Part shown: one piece after another, positions 37,250-47,157 of the stretch
How the letters are laid out: each line of letters begins with the position of its first letter
How positions within the stretch are numbered: position 1 is the first letter of the stretch
Source of the DNA: Pontibacter populi
GTDB taxonomy: Bacteria; Bacteroidota; Bacteroidia; Cytophagales; Hymenobacteraceae
Direction of reading: 5' to 3'
DNA length: 64,000 nt
NCBI RefSeq assembly: GCF_019336435.1
Contig: NZ_JAHWXQ010000002.1
Location: 434,001-498,000 of the forward strand
The notes under the pieces: model-generated
Databases searched by the model: none
Seen by the model: only the letters and a program-made list of their open reading frames with translations
Told to the model about the DNA's origin: nothing
Program-made: the position numbers and the translations under genes

Positions 37250-39163
37250 ATGTGCGGAATAGCTGGTATTATCCATTTCAATCAAGATACACCGAAAGAA
37301 TCTTCTTTACGATCTATGATGGGTCAAATGAAGCACCGGGGTCCAAACGATGATGGTCTGTTCATAGAAGATGCTGTTGGTTTGGGTTTTGTTCGCCTGA
37401 GTATTATAGACCTGACACCTGATGGACATCAACCTATGCTATCGTCTGATCAACGTTATGTTTTAGTTTTTAACGGAGAAATATTCAATTACGTCGAACT
37501 GCGAGAGGAGCTCCGCCAGCAAGGGGTTACCTTTCAGACTAAAACAGATACAGAAGTATTGTTGCAGGCATACATTCACTGGGGAGAAGACTGCATGCAT
37601 CATTTCAATGGGATGTGGGCTTTCGCTATTTACGACCGGCTAAAAAAGACCATCTTTGCATCGCGCGACCGCTTTGGCATAAAGCCATTCTATTACATCC
37701 ATACAGATGATTTCTTTGCATTCTGTTCTGAAATTCCACCGCTACTCACCCTGCTAGAAAAGGATCTAACAGCAAATTACCAGAGTATCTTTGATTACCT
37801 GGCCTTCAACAGGACCGACCAGACAGAGAGTACATTCTTTAATGAAGTAAAAAAACTGCAGCATGGTATGAAACTCATTGTAGAAGATGGAATGGTGAAC
37901 TATAGCCATTGGTATAATCTTCGGGAGAGAGTATCTAAGGCAGCGAAATTCAAAAATGCTGCTGAATATAAATCCTTATTCACTTCAGCAGTTGGGCTAA
38001 GGCTAAGAAGCGATGTACCAGTTGGAGTATGCCTGAGCGGAGGCCTGGATTCTTCAAGTATTGTTTCTGTTCTGCTTAAAGAATTCAACAAAACTGATTT
38101 GAATACTTTTTCAGCGGTATACCAAAACGGGCAAACCGGTGATGAGAAAAAGTACATTCACGAGTATACGCCGCTGCTAAATAACATGCATTACATCTAC
38201 CCTAATGCAGCAACCCTTAAAGCAGACCTGATGGAGTTTGTAAGGGCACAAGCGGAGCCAATTCCTTCTACCTCGCCGTACGCACAATACAAAGTGATGG
38301 AGCTTGCCAAAGATAAAGTAGTAGTAACACTAGACGGACAGGGAGCAGATGAAGAATTAGCCGGCTATCACTACTTTTTCGGGTTCTACTTTAAAGATTT
38401 ATTAAAGAGAGGTAAAATAGGGAAGCTGACTCGTGAGATGTATCATTACCTGAAGAACCATCGAAGCCTGTATGGTCTCAAATCATTCGCATACTTCTTA
38501 CTTCCCGAAGGCATGAAAACAAAGGTCAGAGTTGGGGAGAAAGGATACTTAAATACTCATTTTGTTAATAAGTACAGCCAATCAAATGCGATTGCCGGAC
38601 ACTTATATGGATCGAGCTCACTTAAGGATGCATTACTGAATCACTTCGAAAATAAGCTGGAACACCTGCTGAAATGGGAAGACTTAAACTCGATGCATTT
38701 TTCACTTGAAGCCCGTGTACCGTTCCTGGATTTCAGATTAGTGGAAAGAACACTTGCCAGCTCCGACGACTGGGCAATCCGCAATGGTATCACAAAATAT
38801 ATTCTAAGAGAGGCCATGAAAGATGTGCTGCCGGAAAAGATAAGATTGCGACAGGACAAGATAGGTTTTGGCACACCACAGGATGAATGGTTCAGAGAAC
38901 CTGCCTGGAGAAAGATTGTAGAGGAGATATTAAACAGCAGCTCTTTCAGAGAGCGAAACCTCATCAACCCGGAAATAGCCAGGAGCAAGTACAAAGACCA
39001 TCTTTCCGGAAAGATGAACATTGCAAAGGAAATATGGAAATGGGTGCACCTCGAACTATGGTTCAGAACATTCATAGATGCAAAACAGACTACCAACACG
39101 GTAGAAAATAGAGATACTATAGTTACAGAAACTCCTTCAGTACCTGTACTTATAAATGAGTAA
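37250..39163 (+). CDS. asnB: Glutamine-hydrolysing asparagine synthetase, AsnB family
   Basis: 637 residues. The start MCGIAGIIHF gives the class II glutaminase nucleophile Cys2 after Met removal; RFGIKPFYY, GEIFN and the synthetase P-loop SGGLDSSS (about 262-269) are all present. The family makes asparagine from aspartate, but copies inside polysaccharide loci often amidate sugar acids instead. That second role is favoured here by position and remains inference. It lies 131 bases after the acyltransferase gene. Confidence 0.93.
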   Translation: MCGIAGIIHFNQDTPKESSLRSMMGQMKHRGPNDDGLFIEDAVGLGFVRLSIIDLTPDGHQPMLSSDQRYVLVFNGEIFNYVELREELRQQGVTFQTKTDTEVLLQAYIHWGEDCMHHFNGMWAFAIYDRLKKTIFASRDRFGIKPFYYIHTDDFFAFCSEIPPLLTLLEKDLTANYQSIFDYLAFNRTDQTESTFFNEVKKLQHGMKLIVEDGMVNYSHWYNLRERVSKAAKFKNAAEYKSLFTSAVGLRLRSDVPVGVCLSGGLDSSSIVSVLLKEFNKTDLNTFSAVYQNGQTGDEKKYIHEYTPLLNNMHYIYPNAATLKADLMEFVRAQAEPIPSTSPYAQYKVMELAKDKVVVTLDGQGADEELAGYHYFFGFYFKDLLKRGKIGKLTREMYHYLKNHRSLYGLKSFAYFLLPEGMKTKVRVGEKGYLNTHFVNKYSQSNAIAGHLYGSSSLKDALLNHFENKLEHLLKWEDLNSMHFSLEARVPFLDFRLVERTLASSDDWAIRNGITKYILREAMKDVLPEKIRLRQDKIGFGTPQDEWFREPAWRKIVEEILNSSSFRERNLINPEIARSKYKDHLSGKMNIAKEIWKWVHLELWFRTFIDAKQTTNTVENRDTIVTETPSVPVLINE

Positions 39164-39253
39164 AGTCCGGGCAGATCTGCAACAGTTTATCACGACGAAT
39201 TTGCTGTAATACACCAGGATCAAAAGAACAGTACATTACTATCAGGAAGTAAA

Positions 39254-40789
39254 ATGGCTATCAATCAATTAAAAGCCGGGGCACTTTTATCGTATATTTC
39301 CATAGGAATAAACAACGCAGTAGGCCTGCTTTTCACCCCTTTTATGCTGCGAATGCTGGGCAAGTCTGAATTTGGACTTTACGCACTTGTTGCATCCGTA
39401 GTCGCATATCTTACAGTATTGGATCTTGGCTTAGGAAATGCTGTTATTAGATATACTGCTAAATACCGCGCTCAGGGTAAAGAAGAAGAGCAATATGCGT
39501 TATTTGGCATGTTCCTGATACTGTATTGCGGTGTAAGCTTGTTAGTGATAATTAGCGGAACAGTTCTATACCATAACATAGAATATATTTTCGGAAACTC
39601 TCTATCAGCTGTGGAACAAGCTAAAGCTCGCGTAATGGTCATACTCTTGATCCTGAACCTGGCCCTAACCTTTCCTCTCAGTATTTTTGGCTCTATCATA
39701 ACCGCTTATGAACAGTATGTTTTCCAGAAACTAATTAACATACTCCGTATCCTGATAAGCCCTTGCCTGATGATACCGTTACTGTTAATGGGTTACAAGG
39801 CCATAGGGGTAGTTATGATAATAACGGTGCTGAATATAGTTACCCTGCTAGTTAATGCCTGGTACTGTTTCTTCAGATTAAAAATTAAAATTCATTTCCA
39901 GTATCTGGAATGGGGTCTGCTTCGGGAGATATCTTCCTATTCTTTCTTTATTTTCCTGGGTGTTATTGTAGACAAGATCTACTGGAGCACTGGGCAGTTT
40001 GTGCTCGGTGTTGTGGCTGGCACTGCGGTAGTTGCAGTCTATGCCATCGCGGTACAGCTGCAAATGTATTACATGACTCTATCTACTGCTATTTCAGGTG
40101 TTTTTTTACCTAAGGTCACAGCTATGGTTGCACGCAACTCAACCGACAAAGAGTTATCAAACCTCTTTATCCGGACCGGCAGAATACAGTATGTAATCAT
40201 GGCATTTGTACTAAGCGGTTTTATTTTATTTGGAAAGAGCTTTATTATACTTTGGGCCGGCCCTGAGTACGAAGGCGCTTACCTGATCTCGTTGCTTTTA
40301 ATGATCCCCTTAACTATACCGCTGATCCAGACACTTGGCATTTCCATATTACAGGCCCGTAATCAGCATAAGTTCAGATCCCTGCTTTACATTGTGATAG
40401 CTACAGCCAGCTTAGCTATTAGTATACCCTTAGCAAAAGTATATGGCGGAATAGGTTGCGCTATAGGAACAGCTGCCTCACTAACAGCCGGAAATATTAT
40501 TGCCATGAATTTATACTACTATAAACGTATCAACTTAGATATACCCCGCTTCTGGAAGGAAATCACCAGAATGTCGGTACCTATTGTGGTTGCGACCGTT
40601 TTTGCACTGGCCCTTAATTACCTATACCCGCACAATACCTTACTCTCGCTATTTATAAAAGGATTGATTTTCGGATTTCTATATATAAATATGATCTGGT
40701 GGAAGGGGCTAAATAGTTTCGAGAGAAACCTGTTTAGTATCCCCACTAAGAAAGTGCTCGCAAAATTCAGATTTTACTATACACACTAA
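39254..40789 (+). CDS. Polysaccharide flippase, MOP superfamily (second copy)
   Basis: 511 residues with about 14 transmembrane helices. The start AGALLSYISIGINNAVGLLFTPFMLRMLGKSEFGLY is the oligosaccharide-flippase signature, followed by LDLGLGNAVIRYTAKYR. It would flip a lipid-linked unit across the inner membrane. The locus thus has two MOP flippases plus an ABC exporter, which implies more than one glycan or exported intermediate. It lies 90 bases after asnB. Confidence 0.92.
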   Translation: MAINQLKAGALLSYISIGINNAVGLLFTPFMLRMLGKSEFGLYALVASVVAYLTVLDLGLGNAVIRYTAKYRAQGKEEEQYALFGMFLILYCGVSLLVIISGTVLYHNIEYIFGNSLSAVEQAKARVMVILLILNLALTFPLSIFGSIITAYEQYVFQKLINILRILISPCLMIPLLLMGYKAIGVVMIITVLNIVTLLVNAWYCFFRLKIKIHFQYLEWGLLREISSYSFFIFLGVIVDKIYWSTGQFVLGVVAGTAVVAVYAIAVQLQMYYMTLSTAISGVFLPKVTAMVARNSTDKELSNLFIRTGRIQYVIMAFVLSGFILFGKSFIILWAGPEYEGAYLISLLLMIPLTIPLIQTLGISILQARNQHKFRSLLYIVIATASLAISIPLAKVYGGIGCAIGTAASLTAGNIIAMNLYYYKRINLDIPRFWKEITRMSVPIVVATVFALALNYLYPHNTLLSLFIKGLIFGFLYINMIWWKGLNSFERNLFSIPTKKVLAKFRFYYTH

Positions 40790-40844
40790 TGCACCTTATT
40801 AAAAAAGAAGTTTGGTTTAAACTCAATTAATACAACATCTAAAG

Positions 40845-41957
40845 ATGAAAAAGATATTATTCGAAGGCTATTATGGGCATGAAAACACAGGTGATGATGC
40901 TTTCATTGAAGTATCGGCCTGGGGTGCAGAAACGTATTGGGGCACAAAAAACAACTTCTTTTTATCCAGATCGCTTCCGAAGATAAAGCATTCCGCAAGC
41001 TGCTTCGAAAAGCAGGCTTTTCGTGGGCAGTACAGATTAGAATGTCTGCTGCAACTAGCTGATGCAGATGCTGTAGTATCTGCAGGTGGTTCTACTTTTG
41101 AAAAAGCACCTGAAATCATGCATATCCGTAATTTATCTTTGCTAAAAAAGAAAACAAACGGATCGCTTAAGATAGGGGCAATAGGAGTTTCTTTAGGTCC
41201 TTATAAGAATATTGAACACGAAAGAGCCATTATTGAATACTTATCAAACCTGGATTTTCTGGCATTGCGCGATGAATACTCATACAAGCTGGCATTAAGT
41301 TATAACCTACCTTATAACCCAATAAATGCTTTTGACTTAGCAGCCTTGCTACCTCACATATATAATCCGGTTAGTGTTAAACCTGATCATGAAGAGAAAA
41401 TATTCGGAATAAGTGCCTGTTATTTTGAGCGGTACAGGGGAATAACAAACTCAGCTTCTGAAGAACGCCGGACAAATTACTTAAAGAGTTTATTACTGGA
41501 AGTTTCGAGGAAGACGAATGTTAAGCTCAGGTTTTTTATTTTTAATGGCAATGTCATAAACGGTGATCAGCAAATAACCTATTCCATTATAAACTACCTT
41601 ACAAGCAAAAATGCAACTAACATAGAAATCGTACCATACAGTACCAGAACTAACTTTATGTATAATAAAGTATCTGAGTGCGATGTGATTCTTTCAGTAA
41701 GGTTGCACGCATCTATGTTCGCATGTTTTTCTCAGATCCCGTTCTTCTTGGTAGAGTACCACAGAAAATGCGGCGACTTTTTGAACAGTATAGGGTACCA
41801 TGAGAATTATAAAATTGGAGATGGCACTAAAGACATAGCAGAGACAGTAGACCAAATTACAGCTTTCCTGGAAAATAAGAATAACTATGTTCAGCCTGAA
41901 AAGCTTGTGAATTGTAGGGAGAAAGCAATGATGAATTTCACATCGGTTAAACTATAA
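40845..41957 (+). CDS. Polysaccharide pyruvyl transferase family protein
   Basis: 370 residues matching the CsaB/WcaK family: ILFEGYYGHENTGDDAFIE at the start, VVSAGGSTFEK, LALRDEYSYKLA, and the late SVRLHASMFACFSQIPFFLVEY. The family adds ketal-linked pyruvate to sugars using phosphoenolpyruvate, giving acidic polymers, though some members do other chemistry. It is last in the plus-strand run and meets the minus-strand acyltransferase gene tail to tail across 82 bases. Confidence 0.9.
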   Translation: MKKILFEGYYGHENTGDDAFIEVSAWGAETYWGTKNNFFLSRSLPKIKHSASCFEKQAFRGQYRLECLLQLADADAVVSAGGSTFEKAPEIMHIRNLSLLKKKTNGSLKIGAIGVSLGPYKNIEHERAIIEYLSNLDFLALRDEYSYKLALSYNLPYNPINAFDLAALLPHIYNPVSVKPDHEEKIFGISACYFERYRGITNSASEERRTNYLKSLLLEVSRKTNVKLRFFIFNGNVINGDQQITYSIINYLTSKNATNIEIVPYSTRTNFMYNKVSECDVILSVRLHASMFACFSQIPFFLVEYHRKCGDFLNSIGYHENYKIGDGTKDIAETVDQITAFLENKNNYVQPEKLVNCREKAMMNFTSVKL

Positions 41958-42039
41958 ATAGATAAACTTCAATTAACTATAATTAGCTCCTCTGAAATTC
42001 ACTTAAAAACTATTAGTGGCTATAGTATGAAAGAAAGTC

Positions 42040-43755
42040 TTACAGTTCCCTCCCTAAAGAATGCAAAGCTCTGTTAGTTGATTTATCTGCCTCAGTGGTT
42101 ATGGCATATAACTCCGCATTTTTTATCTCAGAGTGTATCATGCCGGCAACGCTTGCAATAAAACATTCCAGTTCTGCCTTACCATTCTGGTGAAAGCAAA
42201 AAATCTGTAATACTTGGGCAGTTTCGGGTAATTCTACTTCCAGAATATTGCTTTTTATCAACGTTTTAGCCTCGCTTAACCAGGCACAGGCTAACATTAC
42301 CCCATCCTCGGCCCAGGTAAATGACTGCTCCCCTATCTCAAAACGGTGCATTGCATCTTCCAGAAATTCCCATCTTGTTTGTTTTGATAAACCCTGACTA
42401 TAATCCAATAAGTCTTTAAAGCTATTTCTTCGCGCCTCGATAGAAAACTTGCCACCTAAATTTTCCTGACTCAGCTGATATACCTTGTAATTTTTTGCCT
42501 TGCTTTTACCTGGTAGGTTTTCAATTAGATGGCGTAGCAAACCTTTTCTCTTGAAAACCTTCAGCTTAGCTTTTAATAAGTATACTTTCCTGATCACCGA
42601 AAGCTCGACGCTCATTGGCCTTAATCCTGCCCTTATTAAAGTGTTGTGCACCGACTTTCGCAGCCCTCTTTTAATAAAGTAAGTAGGATTATTGGTCACA
42701 GTTAATTCGTAAACAAAGTCGTGGGTTGTAGCTAAGCGTTCTTTGTAAGAATCACCTCCAGGGGTGAGATCAAATGTGGCATACCCTGCCTCCGACAACC
42801 GCTGGCCTAGCATCAAGAAATGAACAAACCCAGGAGAATAATAACTTGCCTTCAAAGGGGAATGTATATTTATTCCCCCCAAATGCACCCAGTCTTTGCC
42901 GGCAAGCGCAACTATAGCCGCCAGTATCTGTTGTTCTGTTCTAAGCAAAGTCACATGAAGCAGGTTTTGCTGAAACAAGGCAATCAGGAATTCCGATTTT
43001 AGCGGGTTTTCCTTAAACCGGTTTTTATTAAACATGGCACCCTGTCTGAAATCAAACTGAACTGTTAGTTCTGGAAGGATGGCAATGAAGGTGTCAAGGT
43101 CAGTTATCTCTTCAAACTGTAGTTCGCCAAGCTTTTTCAACCTGTTGAGTTTATTCCTGAACTCACTCTTCCGGAACATTTTAGAAAGATCAGGATCATG
43201 CAAATCCATCAGAGGTCGTCGGAAAGGCTCTATTATACATCTGCTCTTCCATTGTGGATTTGTACTGGCCCACTCTACAGGAACCTGTGCAGGGATATAC
43301 CTCAACAAAATATCACATTTAGGGTATTGCTCCAGAACCTTAGAAAGCGCGTTATTAATAAATTCAAAACCATCGCCATCGGCAGTAAGCCATGCCTGGT
43401 ACTCGGCCTCAAAATGCCCGGCTCCTACTATGCGTACTCTTTTGTTTCTTAGATCAGTAGAAACACCAGTGCCTAGTACTTTTAATGCTAAAGTTAATAA
43501 CCCTTGAAGTTGGCCATTGCTTTCAGTTTTTACCAGAATGGGCAGGTACTCTTTTTGGTAAATGTTATACCATGCCGTAACAAACTCCCTGCTCTGAAAA
43601 ACGGTTGCCCAGGAACAGGCAGAATATAAAATATCCCAGCGAGCCTTAAATTCCTCGTTGGTTAATAAGCTAAAAACGTCTTGACCCACCAGTAACTCTA
43701 CCTTACTTAGATGAAGAGGCTGCGGAATTGTTTTAGGTGTACTATCAGTCTGCAT
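42040..43755 (-). CDS. GNAT/FemAB-like acyltransferase (second paralog)
   Basis: 571 residues with the same plan as the protein at 35448: matching WDILYSACSWATVFQSREFV, EYQAWLTADGDG, NKLNRLKKLGELQFEEITD, FRQGAMFNKNRF, GINIHSPLKASYYSPGFVHF and FDLTPGGDSYKERLA. It is last in the minus-strand operon that starts with the initiating sugar transferase. Two copies may act on different sugars or positions. It lies 73 bases after the DegT gene. Confidence 0.8.
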   Translation of the reverse strand: MQTDSTPKTIPQPLHLSKVELLVGQDVFSLLTNEEFKARWDILYSACSWATVFQSREFVTAWYNIYQKEYLPILVKTESNGQLQGLLTLALKVLGTGVSTDLRNKRVRIVGAGHFEAEYQAWLTADGDGFEFINNALSKVLEQYPKCDILLRYIPAQVPVEWASTNPQWKSRCIIEPFRRPLMDLHDPDLSKMFRKSEFRNKLNRLKKLGELQFEEITDLDTFIAILPELTVQFDFRQGAMFNKNRFKENPLKSEFLIALFQQNLLHVTLLRTEQQILAAIVALAGKDWVHLGGINIHSPLKASYYSPGFVHFLMLGQRLSEAGYATFDLTPGGDSYKERLATTHDFVYELTVTNNPTYFIKRGLRKSVHNTLIRAGLRPMSVELSVIRKVYLLKAKLKVFKRKGLLRHLIENLPGKSKAKNYKVYQLSQENLGGKFSIEARRNSFKDLLDYSQGLSKQTRWEFLEDAMHRFEIGEQSFTWAEDGVMLACAWLSEAKTLIKSNILEVELPETAQVLQIFCFHQNGKAELECFIASVAGMIHSEIKNAELYAITTEADKSTNRALHSLGREL

Positions 43756-43828
43756 AGTTCAGAATCTTTTCAGCATAAGCTTACTACCGCTTAATAGTAA
43801 TGGAAACATTATAGAAGAGTAATAAGCA

Positions 43829-44983
43829 TCATACGAGAGCACCTATAGTAGCCTCTTTCTTAACCCTTACATCCATCACAGCATCCACAATCTGCTGCAG
43901 ATCGACCAATGTCAGCTCCTGGTGCACAGGCAAAGCAACGAGGCCTTCTCGCAGCCTTTTGCTCCGTGGAAAATCTTCTACAGGAAGTGAAGGATGTGGA
44001 TTAAGCCAGAAAAGGAGTCCCACTACTCCCCTTTTGCGTAGCTGCATCAGAAAGTTTCTGGCATCATGTACTTCTACAGGGAAAGCAAACGGACTTGCGC
44101 CATCAGGTACAGAAGCAAAAGGAGCCGGCACCATATCGATCAGGTGTTTTAGTAGGAATCTATAGTTTTCCCTCCTCCGTTCGGCTGTAGTGTCATCGAG
44201 TATTTTTGGTAACAGGTAGTTTGTTAAGGCAGATGGTGGCGAAGCAGGATTACCCATATCAAACTCAATGGTTAATTGACCACGCATGCGATGCCACTTT
44301 TTGTTCCACCACGTAACTATTGGCTTAAAGAAAAGATGTATCCTTCCCACTTCTGCACGGCGTGCTGCTATCCAGTTTACATGTCGCTTAAATGCGCGCC
44401 ATCCTCCTGTTTCAGCCACAGCAGCAGGAAATGCAGGTGGTATTGTAGAAATCACGGCTCCTCCATCAGGTATGCCATACGTTTTATACAAACAGAAAAC
44501 ACCCATATGCCCGAAAGAACCCACCGGTTGCCCCTGGTGCGTAGCCAGAAAAGCCTGAGCAGCATCTTCAATTAAAAGCAGATTATTCCTATCGCACCAT
44601 TGCCGCCAAAAGCCGGCATCCTGCGCAAATCCTAGATAGTGAATTATATACAATGCACGAACCTCCGGAGTGATTAGCGCCTGCAAGCTTTCCGGATCGG
44701 GTTCCAGCGCCTGATTTACTTCATAATACCTGATCTGCAAACCTGCTTCTATCAGAGCCTCTATTTCGGAACCATGGTGGTAAGCAGGTGCAAGAACAAC
44801 GTCGCCTGACCCAAGTTGCAGTGATTGGCACGCATTCCAGATCGCATGGCGTGCAAGAGAATATACACGACACCCTTCCTGGTTTAAAGGAAAAGGAAGT
44901 TGGTCTGCTTTCTTTTTAAAATAAACACCGAGCGGTAAAGGTGGCCAGATCAGGAGGCTGCGGGAAGGGTTAGGCTTTCTCAT
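43829..44983 (-). CDS. DegT/DnrJ/EryC1/StrS-family aminotransferase
   Basis: 384 residues with the PLP fold type I pattern: SLARHAIWNACQSLQLGSGDVVLAPAYH, Asp140 in LLIEDAAQA, and the PLP Lys167 in CLYKTYGIPDGG. It should transfer an amino group to a keto-sugar nucleotide, giving an amino sugar that the neighbouring acyltransferase could modify. No sugar dehydratase or epimerase is encoded nearby, so the keto-sugar must come from elsewhere. It is in the minus-strand operon after the deacetylase. Confidence 0.88.
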   Translation of the reverse strand: MRKPNPSRSLLIWPPLPLGVYFKKKADQLPFPLNQEGCRVYSLARHAIWNACQSLQLGSGDVVLAPAYHHGSEIEALIEAGLQIRYYEVNQALEPDPESLQALITPEVRALYIIHYLGFAQDAGFWRQWCDRNNLLLIEDAAQAFLATHQGQPVGSFGHMGVFCLYKTYGIPDGGAVISTIPPAFPAAVAETGGWRAFKRHVNWIAARRAEVGRIHLFFKPIVTWWNKKWHRMRGQLTIEFDMGNPASPPSALTNYLLPKILDDTTAERRRENYRFLLKHLIDMVPAPFASVPDGASPFAFPVEVHDARNFLMQLRKRGVVGLLFWLNPHPSLPVEDFPRSKRLREGLVALPVHQELTLVDLQQIVDAVMDVRVKKEATIGALV

Positions 44984-45066
44984 AGTAAATTATGGTGCGT
45001 AAAGGATGTATTTTAGAAAAGTAGAGTCTTACAGGTTATAGTTGCTTAAGCTTATGCACCTATCTA

Positions 45067-46041
45067 TTATGAAACTAGCACTTTAGGTTTTTTAGAACTA
45101 TAGGCAGGAGCAGAAGCTGGTGGAATCTTCTTAAATGGTGGCAAGCTTAATTTAAGCATCATAGGTTTCCAAACCCCCATCATCCTGCACAGATTTTCTG
45201 CAAAAGATGCTCCCTCCAGTATGCCAAACCGTGGTAGGCAGTAGTTATTTTTTAAATCCTGTAACGTTAATGGCTTAGGCACACTCGAAAACGCAAGCTT
45301 ATAGTTCAGATCATGTAAAGCTTTCATCTCTTTTTTACTATAATCCCCGTTAGGGTAAGCGAAGAACGAAACTTCCTTTCCAGTCCATTCCTGGAGTTTA
45401 TCTTTTGATACCTTCAACTCAGCGTATAGTTGATCATTTTCGCAATTAGTAAGTATAGGGTGCGAATGAGTATGACCGGCAATAGTAATATATTCTGATT
45501 CTGATATTCTTCTGATCTGTTCGATTGTCATTGCCTCTCTTTCAATTTCAACATTACCTTTTATCTTATTAATGAGAGAGAGCCTAATATCATTCGGCAC
45601 CATTTTTAAAGTTGCTTTTGGTGGTATTCTTAACTTAAGGTCTTTTGCTTTCTTCAGGTAAGACCACCAATATGCTCCTTCTTCTACTGCTTCTGTAGAA
45701 ACAAATATTGCGACAGGAACCCCATACTTATTAGCTACCTCTACAATATTTTTTTCATTGTCTTTCCATCCGTCATCTACAGTTAACAGAACAGCGCCCT
45801 TTGGCAGGGGCAAATTCTGTTGAATAATCCTGTACACATCCTGAATGCTGAGAAAGGTAAAATGGTTTTCCCGGAACCACTTTACACAAGCTTCAAATTC
45901 ATTTTTTGAGGGGTCGTGGAAATACATTGAAAGTATAAATTCACCACTCATAGCCCTTGCCTTAGCTCTCCGCACACAACCACAAATGATTAAAATATTT
46001 GCTAATAACCAGGTAATTACATTTCTAAGACTATACTCCAT
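45067..46041 (-). CDS. Polysaccharide deacetylase (NodB) family protein
   Basis: 324 residues with one N-terminal hydrophobic segment (about 8-20, VITWLLANILIICGC), which could be a lipoprotein signal or an anchor. The NodB motifs are TVDDGW (Asp89/Asp90) and GHTHSHP (His190, His192, His194), plus AYPNGDYS. It removes N- or O-acetyl groups from a glycan using a metal ion; if exported, it acts on the finished polymer. A second deacetylase of the same family is at 57085. It starts 145 bases after the lyase-like gene. Confidence 0.88.
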   Translation of the reverse strand: MEYSLRNVITWLLANILIICGCVRRAKARAMSGEFILSMYFHDPSKNEFEACVKWFRENHFTFLSIQDVYRIIQQNLPLPKGAVLLTVDDGWKDNEKNIVEVANKYGVPVAIFVSTEAVEEGAYWWSYLKKAKDLKLRIPPKATLKMVPNDIRLSLINKIKGNVEIEREAMTIEQIRRISESEYITIAGHTHSHPILTNCENDQLYAELKVSKDKLQEWTGKEVSFFAYPNGDYSKKEMKALHDLNYKLAFSSVPKPLTLQDLKNNYCLPRFGILEGASFAENLCRMMGVWKPMMLKLSLPPFKKIPPASAPAYSSKKPKVLVS

Positions 46042-46186
46042 AGCAAATACTCTTTTTCACTCTTTACACTAATGCTAATTTCAAACATCAAAACTTCTGT
46101 AACATTTACCCTTGCGTTTAATTTAAATTTACAGATCGGAGGCTTGCTTAAAGGAACTTGTACCAGAAAAGTTTACCTTATATAAT

Positions 46187-47152
46187 TTATGGTTTAGTAT
46201 CAGTTTTTATCCCTTCACCGGTAACCAGGTTATGAGAATTTGGACTAGAAGAAGTCATATCGGATAGGTCGGCATACTCATCACCAACCTTAATATCATC
46301 TATATAATATATCCTTAAACTTGTGTCTGTTTTGCTTTTATTCCATTTTGCTTTATAGATTCCTACTTTCCAGTAAGGCATTTCTTTTTCTTTGAATTGG
46401 TTTCGGCCGCGGTATGTGATGAGTTGCCTGCCATTATGCCAAACCTCAATTAAAGCATCTTTACCATCAGAATGTATTATATGAAAGACAAACTCATGCC
46501 AGACATCCTTTGTTACGGGAGCTATATCTATTCTTTCCCAGGCACTGTCGTCTGAATGATGTAGTACCCTCAGGTAAAAGCGACCATTAGAAATGCGTAA
46601 AGAAATTGGCGGGCTCCCGCTCTGGTGCCATTGACTTATCAGTTCATTAGAGGCATCATTTGCATACCCCTCAGAAGGGAAAAGCGCTGCAAAACTATAC
46701 CAACGTTCTTTAGATGTTATTCTATCAATTACAAATAGCTCCGACCTGGTACCTCTGTGTATCATTGGGTCAGAATCGCGTAGTTCAAACCTACCGGCCC
46801 TGGTGCCATGGTGTACCGGGTTCTCCACTAGCTTAAAACCATAATCAGTACTTGTTTGCATACTGACTACTTTAGCAAGAGCATCTTTACCTTCAAAGGT
46901 CTCTTCGAACAGTATTCTATCCGATATAGGCTTTTGAGATGAACCTTCCCAGGAACGATACCTTCGCTTCAACTCATCTTGAACAGAATAAAGAGCCAAC
47001 CTTGAACGGTGATAATCTTTAAGCTGACTTATGCCTCGATCTATACTTTTATACTTTGAAGCAACCATTGAAAGAAGCAGAATACATAGTAAGAATATGG
47101 ATGCAGTTCTATACATTCTGAACAATACCGATATGATTACTTCGGCAATCAT
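46187..47152 (-). CDS. Membrane-anchored polysaccharide-lyase-like protein
   Basis: 321 residues: an N-terminal hydrophobic segment (about 12-32, TASIFLLCILLLSMVA) and a jelly-roll domain (about 85-305) resembling the heparin-lyase-I-like family of polysaccharide lyases (FEETFEGK, AGRFELRDSDP, GTRSELFV, RWYSFAALFPSEGY, ISQWHQSG, DVWHEFVFHIIHSDG, YWKVGIYKAKWNK). It probably trims or cleaves the polymer in the periplasm. It lies 5 bases after the initiating sugar transferase. A lipoprotein paralog is at 49547. The substrate is unknown. Confidence 0.78.
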   Translation of the reverse strand: MIAEVIISVLFRMYRTASIFLLCILLLSMVASKYKSIDRGISQLKDYHRSRLALYSVQDELKRRYRSWEGSSQKPISDRILFEETFEGKDALAKVVSMQTSTDYGFKLVENPVHHGTRAGRFELRDSDPMIHRGTRSELFVIDRITSKERWYSFAALFPSEGYANDASNELISQWHQSGSPPISLRISNGRFYLRVLHHSDDSAWERIDIAPVTKDVWHEFVFHIIHSDGKDALIEVWHNGRQLITYRGRNQFKEKEMPYWKVGIYKAKWNKSKTDTSLRIYYIDDIKVGDEYADLSDMTSSSPNSHNLVTGEGIKTDTKP

Positions 47153-47157
47153 CTTAA

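Noticed and set aside
38641..39099. 152-codon minus-strand frame opposite asnB
   Set aside because: Antisense to the conserved synthetase domain; Cys/Ser-rich composition is typical of a shadow frame.
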